NCBI RefSeq assembly: GCF_011397635.1
Contig: NC_064763.1
Location: forward strand, 24,813,437-24,877,436
From: Epinephelus fuscoguttatus
Lineage: Eukaryota; Chordata; Actinopteri; Perciformes; Serranidae
Reading direction: 5' to 3'
DNA length: 64,000 nt
The translations under genes and the position numbers were made by a program. The notes beneath the pieces are model-generated. The model was not told the DNA's origin and made no database searches. It saw only the letters and a program-made list of their open reading frames with translations. Each line of letters starts with the position of its first letter. Within the stretch, counting starts at the first letter, position 1. Shown here in pieces: positions 57,647 through 64,000 of this stretch.

Positions 57647-58906
57647 GGGGGAAGGCTGCACAAAGCATCTTCAGTATGGCACTTAAGTTTTAGTTTTTCC
57701 TTAGCTGAGAAAATTACTTAAGGGTGTTGCACAGAATCTCTTAAAAGGTTTCCTTACTCAAGGACAGACACTAAGTCTTTTACTGCACTGAAAGCGATTT
57801 TACAGCAGTGAAATTCTACTGTTTCCACGGAGACCATTTTTTTGCTTGCACTTGCGCTTGTGATAGCCTACCTGTTATTGCTGTTACATTAAATTCATTT
57901 TGATTTAAGGTTAAGCATGCATCTGAACAATTTAGTTTGTTTAATAATCATTAGAGTTTTTCAATTATAACAAACATTACAAATCTTATTAATATCAAGT
58001 GAAAAGATGAGTAAATAAAAGCTCAGTAAGTAGAACAGAGGTGAATATAGCCTGCGATGTTACAGTTATACAATTTGGAAAGTTAGACCACTTGCCTGAG
58101 ATCTGTTGGCAGGATTTCTGAATGGCGTCATTAGCCACGAACGACACGAACAACCACTGTTCCCATGAAGAATGACTTATGCTCCACCCCTTAAACTGAG
58201 AGGATGCTCTCATCCAGTATTCGAGCATCATGGGTAGCCTACTGCCAGGCCATTGTGCTACGATGTTGGTTATTTCATTTTCTCGACTGCAAACTAACTT
58301 GACATTGATTAAGTGTGGAATGATCCTCATGTTGTGTGTGCGCTTGTTTCCTGATGTGGGTCCCGTCTATCACCCCGCACACTTTTAGGGAGCCATGGCA
58401 ACATCAAATAAGTGCGCCGCTATCTCATCCTTCTCACGCTAGGACAGATACTTTGCTATGGTGTTGGCAGACGGGTGAGGGTGTTCGAAACACGGTGAAT
58501 CACGTGTCACATCCTGGACTTCGCCAATAACTGATTGGAAAGATCCAGCTGCATAAAACTGCAGAGCGATTATTAATTGTAATGGAACTGGGATTTATGG
58601 TGCAAATTCAATTGCTCACCATGAAGGGTGTCCATCAGATTCTCCCATTTGTGGAACACTGTTCTCAGGATGCCTTCATTTTCCTATTTTTTTCACCATA
58701 AACTCAGCCATGTTGCTGTTAAGATGCAGACTAAGGTCTTCTGTGAAACGGTTTAACAAACTTCAAGTAATTCCTTAAGTATAAGTCCAAGATACGGAGA
58801 AAAACTTAAGGAAACCTTAAGGAGAACACTTAGGGATGTTTTGGGGCGATCGATTTTGGATTTAAAGGAAAATCTTGAAGTAAAGTGCTTTATGCAACCG
58901 GCCCCT
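57647..58906 (-). mobile_element. PIF/Harbinger transposon remnant
   Basis: Imperfect inverted ends: left GGGGGAAGGCTGCACAAAGC, right (reversed) AGGGGCCGGTTGCATAAAGC. 'acttaag/ccttaag' words lie near both ends. The interior holds a minus-strand fragment of a HARBI1-type nuclease. About 1.26 kb, decayed. It sits inside the klhl13 intron in the same orientation as the gene. Confidence 0.65.
57995..58330 (-). pseudogene. HARBI1-like transposase fragment
   Basis: The piece IINVKLVC-like 'HLINVKLVCSRENEITNIV' then 'AQWPGS' fits the HARBI1/PIF nuclease block that normally reads INVQ-V-D----I-N-VA-WPGS-HD. The residues after WPGS are degenerate, and the catalytic Asp expected in that stretch (HD in active enzymes) is not intact. 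Only a fraction of the enzyme remains. Confidence 0.6.
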
Positions 58907-60085
58907 GATGTTTATTCCTTTGGTGGTGTGTTCACAGATTTTCACTTTATCGAGCTCCACTGGTTACATGTCTGTAATTGAACTGGGATTTGTACAAAAT
59001 AAGTGGTGAACCTATACACTGCAATGTGTGTTTAGAGATAACTTGGTCATGTTGCTGTTTTATTTTATATTCAGGGTATGGATGACTCTCTGCTTCCTTG
59101 TTTTTCTTCTCTACCTCTGTTTTGCACAAGAAAAAAATAGAAAACAAATGTACACAGCTGGAACCCTCCAGTAATGTTTATGAACATTGTTTACTCTCAT
59201 GTGTTGTAGAACGCTGACAGTACCCACGGCCAGGAGGGATTAACACAGGCTCTTCTGTGTTACACCTCCTACACAGGCTTCAGTCCTCTACTTTGCTTCA
59301 TCCTTCCCAATTTCCCTCCCGCCCCTCCCATCCCCTTCCTTTGTAGCACCGCTCTGGATTAGTCACACTGAGAAACTAGGGCTCATCTCCATAATGCAGG
59401 ATTTGTTTTCAATCCTACGAAGTGAACGAGCATCGAGGTGACACCTAAGGAGCGATCTCAGTGTCCACCCTCTGACCTACGCATTGAACCCTTGCACACT
59501 TAAACTAACTTCACCTGCGTGCTCGGCACAGATGAGTCGAGTGTGTGAGGAAGGATTTGTAAAAGTGTGCAAGTGTGAAAGACATTTTTTTAATAAGAAG
59601 TTGAAAAAGGCACAAATGTGTAGCATTAGCATACTGCTCCAAATCTTATTACAGACTGACAACTTAAACCCTCGAATGTACTGTATGTACTACTTGTCAA
59701 AAATCTGAATACCAAATTCATGTTCAATCCATTTTTGTAATACTGAATTGTGTTTAACTTGTGTGACCCCCTCTTGCCCCTGCAGCCCTATTATGCATGT
59801 GTCAATCACAAATTGAATCTTAAATCTCTTGATGACTCGTAGCAATGCTTGATTTGGAGGGAAGGTATCAGACGAGGAAACCACTGATTAGATTTTATGG
59901 CCTCGCGTGTCATGAGATGTAATCAGCTGTTTGCTTCTTGGGGAAGAAAAAAAAATCTAATTGGAAATCACAATGCACGGAAACTCATTCTAATTATGAC
60001 TTGAAGACATGAGATCTATTTTCACCACACACTCACACAACATTAGCCTCTTTATTTTGGGCTGATTGCAGATTAACTTACTTAC

Positions 60086-60199
60086 CTGAAATATACATAT
60101 AACCTCCATACACCGTCCCAGCGTGGCCATAATGTGGTTCATTCATTTTGGCAACATATGTCCATTCATTTGTCCTTGGGTTGTAGCACTCCACAGTAG
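60086..60199 (-). CDS. klhl13: Kelch-like protein 13, penultimate coding exon
   Basis: A 114-bp exon, too short for open-frame lists, in phase 1 at both ends. It reads (split codon) [20 protein letters not shown], then [18 protein letters not shown], and joins exactly to GITHDTFQ in the last exon. This is a full Kelch blade (YNPRTNEW...GG) matching KLHL13/KLHL9. Acceptor TTTTTCTTCAAG|CT and donor TTCAG|GTAAGT are both good. The preceding exons (BTB, BACK and first blades) lie beyond 64000, since I find none between 60200 and the right edge. Confidence 0.93.
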
Positions 60200-60751
60200 C
60201 TTGAAGAAAAAGACGGAAGAACGTATTAGTAGAAAGTAGGTCAAGACACAACTAAGGAGGACAAACAGCAGCAAATGAGGCCTTGGAGGTTCTCAGCGTG
60301 GGAGCTAAAACACGGATTTAAATACACAGTACACATCCCTTCAACCCCACCAGCACTGAATGCACTGACTGCACAGGAAATGGGGAGAGTGTAAGATCCT
60401 TTATCTTGTGGCCCCCGGGGATGGTTTTTACAAAATCTGTGAGAAACAGGAATAGGGACGCTGGGATTCAGGAGTGATGCTTATAGGTGAATGACCCCTT
60501 AACAAGAAGCCAGGGTCCATCAACTTGTAGGTCTGTTGTGGGGTTGGAAAAGCGTTATGACTGCATCAAAGGATCTTCAAATCAAGGATGTTAGCTCCTA
60601 TGTGCTGTTATAACTTAAAATTACACCAAGAGCATGTGTGGTAGGAGTGGGACAACATGAAGGTCATGATTATCCCAGCCAAAATAATTGTGATTCACAA
60701 TATTATCCCAATAATAATCTTAAAACGCTTTAAAAGGCTGTGAAGAAATAA

Positions 60752-61015
60752 ATATTTTTATCACTGGACTGCACTTGTATAGTGCTTTTCTAGTCTTCCG
60801 ACCACTCAAAGTGCTTTTACACTACACGTTACATTCACTCTGGTGGCCGAGTCTACCAAACAAGGTGCCACCTGCTACTCATTCACTTTCACTTGCACTC
60901 ACACACCGATGGAACAGCCATCGGGAGCAATTTGGGGTTCAGTATCTTGCCCAAGGACACTTCAATCCGATTTGTGGACGACCTGCTCTACCTCTGAGTC
61001 ACAGCCCAGAGACAA
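60752..61015 (+). repeat. Teleost interspersed repeat ('gagcaatttggggttcagta')
   Basis: 'tatagtgcttttctagtctt', 'cactcaaagtgcttttac', 'gagcaatttggggttcagta', 'cttgcccaaggacacttc' and 'gtggacgacctgctctacct' are hallmark phrases of a repeat found throughout fish genomes. Non-coding here. Confidence 0.65.
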
Positions 61016-61794
61016 GACGTGGAACAACACAGTGTGTAAATAATTGGGTATTTTACCATACTAATGGGCTATCTGAACATTTGCTTTAAATTTTAAACAG
61101 CTAACGATAATGTCATCATGTCAGGTTAAAGGGCAAGGGTCGGGGTCAGCACATGGGGCATTAATCTTGGGAAGAGATTTGCCTAATCAGGCAGGAACTA
61201 ATCAAAAGCATGGATAGGCTGAACAGGCTGAAAGAGACCAGGAAATCGCCAGGACAGTTGTTTCGGAGCTGCATTTTGATCCATAAAATATACTGAAGGC
61301 GAGAAACTTCCATTGCAGGGGGCACTGCCATCAAGCTAAAGATGGAAACAAATGTAAAGTGAGTGGCTTCAGCGAAGAGACAACTGGACATCCGACACCA
61401 TTCAAAATGAAATATTAGAAATTTGGCACATGCGCTCCAAAGAGAAATTGTTCCTGAGGTGAGGAAATGCACAATATCAGTACATCTGAGAAGACTTCCT
61501 TTAGCTCCTGTAAGGCTGTGCACATATAGAGTGATTAACGCACATTTATACTGTGCAGCACCCCTTAGCAAAAATGTGTTCCCACGCGCATGAATGCAGA
61601 TAGGACACACATCTTATTATTTTTAGGTGACATCCCTTTTAGTGGAGAAAAGCAATCTTAAAGAGCCAGGCTTTTTAACTATTTGAGACGACATCATGTC
61701 CTTTGATATGAAATATAAAGATGATTGATAAAGATCTTTTGTGTTTTTTGGAGTTGGTGCATATATGTCACGTTTGTAGTTGATGAATGAGTTA

Positions 61795-61863
61795 ACATAT
61801 CACCTTGGGTTTTTCCTTCACCTTCTCAAAATGGTCCCACACTTTGGATTTCCTGCCCGACAT
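61795..61863 (-). pseudogene. BED zinc-finger fragment of a hAT transposase
   Basis: From the ATG at 61861-61863 the frame reads MSGRKSKVWDHFEKVKEKPK, then VIC and a stop. The WDHFE segment and the single Cys are the first half of a BED finger; the second Cys and the His pair are lost. Such BED starts are typical of hAT (ZBED-like) transposases. Confidence 0.65.
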
Positions 61864-62099
61864 GTTCGCAGGTACCAGCCATGTAAATTAACGTGACTCC
61901 TGTGTGACTGCTAAGCATGGCCTCTGAAATTCCCACACAGTCCAGTCATATAGGTTTTGATTTATTTTGACAAGGTGCAGCTCCTAATAGAGTTTAACTA
62001 TTTCTTTTTCTCTTGCGACTATGCAACCAATGAAATCTTGCCGACTAATGACCTTTCTGGTCGACCAACGCTTGGTTAACAATTAGGGGACAGCCCTAG
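61796..62099 (-). mobile_element. 5' end of a hAT transposon
   Basis: The right edge reads (minus strand) CTAGGGCTGTCCCCTAATTG, then sequence with TTGGTCGACCAGAAAGG and ATTAGTCGGCAAGA. This is the start of a fish hAT family whose ends typically read 'agggctgtcccc...agtcgac'. It is followed inward by a BED-finger start (61795-61863). The rest of the element is missing. Confidence 0.65.
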
Positions 62100-64000
62100 T
62101 GCTTATGCAGCCTGTATGCATGCTCTCTTATATTGCTGGTTGCCCAATGCCTATCAGTCTCTTTGGGTGCTGCTGGACACAATATTCTCAATAATTCCGA
62201 TAAGGGAAATTCACAATGATCAACTTATTGTTAGTGTCTTATAACATAACCCGTGATAAAATTGTATATTGTCCCATTCCTAGTGCGCACCGTTCACTCT
62301 TTGCATCAAAACGCCATCTGTAGACACAAGGAGGAGCACAAGTGTACATTTCACTAGAGCATCATGGGCAGTAGATAACTTATCTTCTTATCTTTCCGGC
62401 TCAGGGAAGTCTCATCTGCATATCACAGGATAAAGAGTTACTGTATTTTAAACAGGGCTGGATATATTGTAAAAAAAAAATATATCTTGTTTTCACAGAG
62501 TGCAGCTAAAAGAAGAAGTAGTTGGTGAATTGATAAACGAAGACAGTAAGCGATCTCAGTTGAACACCGAGAATAAAAAAAACACTTTTTACAGGCTTTG
62601 GTCAAATCAATGGTTAAATCAATGACTTGGAAGAAAGATTAAAAAAACATTCATACTGGTTCCAAAATACAGCAGCGAGCTCAGGACCACAAAGCAGTGT
62701 GAGCCAGCTGGGGAAATCTCAGCGGGGAAAATGAGTGAATACCTTTCTCTGCTTGCTCAACAACTATCATCAAAGTGACCTTGAGAGCAGTGCACAAAAT
62801 CTTGCAGCCGCTCAGTGGAAGTAGAACAGACATATTAGGAGACAATACTTGTACTGAGCACGGTTGAATTACATGAATGCAGAGCAGGTCGGTCTGAGAA
62901 GGGAATGCATCAATATTAAAAATCTTTCAAATAAACAAATGATGAATTGACCTGTGTATAAACTCTGACTGCTGCTGAATTGCCTGAAGAGACCACAGCT
63001 TGTTATCTGAGGTAATTTCATTGATGGGTACACTAATTTAAATTGAAAAATAGCTACTTTACTCTACTATCAGGTTTTTCTATGATCAGCTGAAAAGGTC
63101 ACTCTCCTAATGACCATAAATCTCTCCCTGCAGGCTGTTCACCAAGACTCAATGTAGCACTACAAGGGTCAACTTGGTCGCTGGTGATATTTGGTTTTAA
63201 TCACAATGTAAAATACTTCTGTTACATAGAGCAGTGCTTCCCAACATGTGAGGCCAAGACCCTGTAATGGGATGGAACATTGCTGTAATTGATTTGTGCT
63301 GTGCTTGACAATCATTATTGACAATTATTGAATAACTGTCAATGATCATGGGACACTTGAGGAAAATATTTTACTCCTTGATGGTGTGACTGAGGTAAAC
63401 AATTTTGTAATTGGTATTTTAAATATCTATAAACAGTCTGACAAACAAACCTATATTGAAATACGTACCAGCTACCCCACCGCCATATTTAAAGATGACA
63501 TAGTGACATCTTAAAAATGAGACCCTAATGCTTTTCAATCACATCAGTTTGTTCCAAAATGTAATTGTCGTCATCTTAAAAGATGGCGTCTGCACACAGC
63601 AAAGCCTAATTGGAAATGGAGTCTGACTATGTAACAAAAAAACAAAGCTAAATGTACCCGTCAAGATTGGAAGCTTCCTCCTGTAAATATCCATCATGAC
63701 TGTTTTAAGCTTTTCTTTTTAGGGAATTTGAGGTATAACAATAAAACCACGCCTGTATGACCTACTCCAAGTAAACAAATATAATGCAGGGGCTGGGCAC
63801 ATCCAGAAAAACATCAAGGCTAAACCACACGCAGTGAAAGGGCAGTGGAACGTAAAGCAGAAAGAGGCAGTTGTGTAGACAGGCAGTGAACCGGGGCCGT
63901 GTTCTTTGGTCTAATTATAACCCAGAAGAGAAGACGGCTCACACAGTGGCCTCTCCCTCTCTCCGCTGCAGTTACTGAGCTGAATTTAAGTATTGGGTGG

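Larger units (their letters stand above)
51819..60085 (-). other. klhl13: klhl13 intron, about 8.3 kb
   Basis: Bounded by GTAAGTAAG at its 5' end (60077-60085) and by CTCGCTGCAG at 51819. Contents named separately are a MITE (53367-53941) and a Harbinger remnant (57647-58906). No additional Kelch exon is visible on the minus strand. A 137-codon frame at 53372-53785 lies inside the MITE and is not a gene. Confidence 0.85.
60642..62282. mobile_element. hAT-like element outline with nested repeats
   Basis: The left end TAGGAGTGGGACAA and the right end TTGTCCCATTCCTA are near-perfect inverse complements, and adjacent sequence ('attgtgattcacaatatt' and its counterpart) is also symmetric. About 1.64 kb. 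Inside lie a common fish repeat (60752-61015) and part of another hAT element (61796-62099). I could not find a clean 8-bp target duplication. Confidence 0.5.
60200..64000 (-). other. klhl13: klhl13 upstream intron (partial)
   Basis: No Kelch or BTB exon is seen on the minus strand. The region holds nested transposon pieces (60642-62282) and otherwise unremarkable AT-rich DNA to the window end. A 149-codon frame at 61161-61610 has no recognisable domain and lies within transposon-derived sequence. Confidence 0.65.

Noticed and set aside
61161-61610. 149-codon minus-strand frame, considered as a klhl13 exon
   Set aside because: No Kelch GG pairs, BTB or BACK pattern; it sits inside nested transposon sequence.

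Overview
The window is nuclear DNA from a teleost fish, probably a percomorph. It is AT-rich and gene-poor, with small vertebrate-type exons in long non-coding DNA. It also holds fish-typical transposons, a tRNA-derived SINE with perfect target duplications, and many CA/TG microsatellites. There are no prokaryotic operons, no CRISPR and no viral genes.

Four protein-coding loci can be supported. (1) The first coding exon of ltbp3, a latent TGF-beta binding protein, lies on the minus strand at 857-1094 and the gene runs off the left edge. (2) A complete two-exon C2H2 zinc-finger gene lies on the minus strand at 15948-17765; it encodes 554 aa with an N-terminal coiled coil and five fingers. (3) A complete lrrn4cl-like gene lies on the plus strand: the coding exon is at 30806-31540 and a 5' non-coding exon probably ends at 30013. 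It encodes a secreted-then-anchored type I membrane protein with a fibronectin-III-like domain. (4) The last two exons of klhl13, a BTB-Kelch adaptor for a Cullin-3 ubiquitin ligase, lie on the minus strand at 51331-51818 and 60086-60199. Its earlier exons lie beyond the right edge. Nothing suggests that these genes act together; they are ordinary neighbours on a chromosome.

The rest is mostly the remains of mobile elements. A nearly intact Tc1 transposon (2517-4144) has 285-bp inverted repeats that are almost identical and one frameshift in its transposase. Two older Tc1-like copies lie near 8.6 kb and 42 kb, a PIF/Harbinger remnant near 58 kb, a hAT remnant with a broken BED finger near 62 kb, and an L1-type LINE remnant near 19.6 kb. 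There are several non-autonomous inverted-repeat elements near 8.2, 10.2, 11.2-12.5, 22.9-25.0, 26.8-29.0, 34.9-35.6 and 53.4-53.9 kb. LINE 3' tails and simple repeats fill in between.

The most informative structures are: the Tc1 insertion with a pre-integration site preserved in a second repeat copy at 25.2 kb; a near-perfect palindromic element of about 1 kb at 23969-24965 that carries a possible exon fragment; a head-to-head cluster of one inverted-repeat family at 11.2-12.5 kb; and a dimeric TTAA-flanked element at 34.9-35.6 kb. I found no clearly new functional system.
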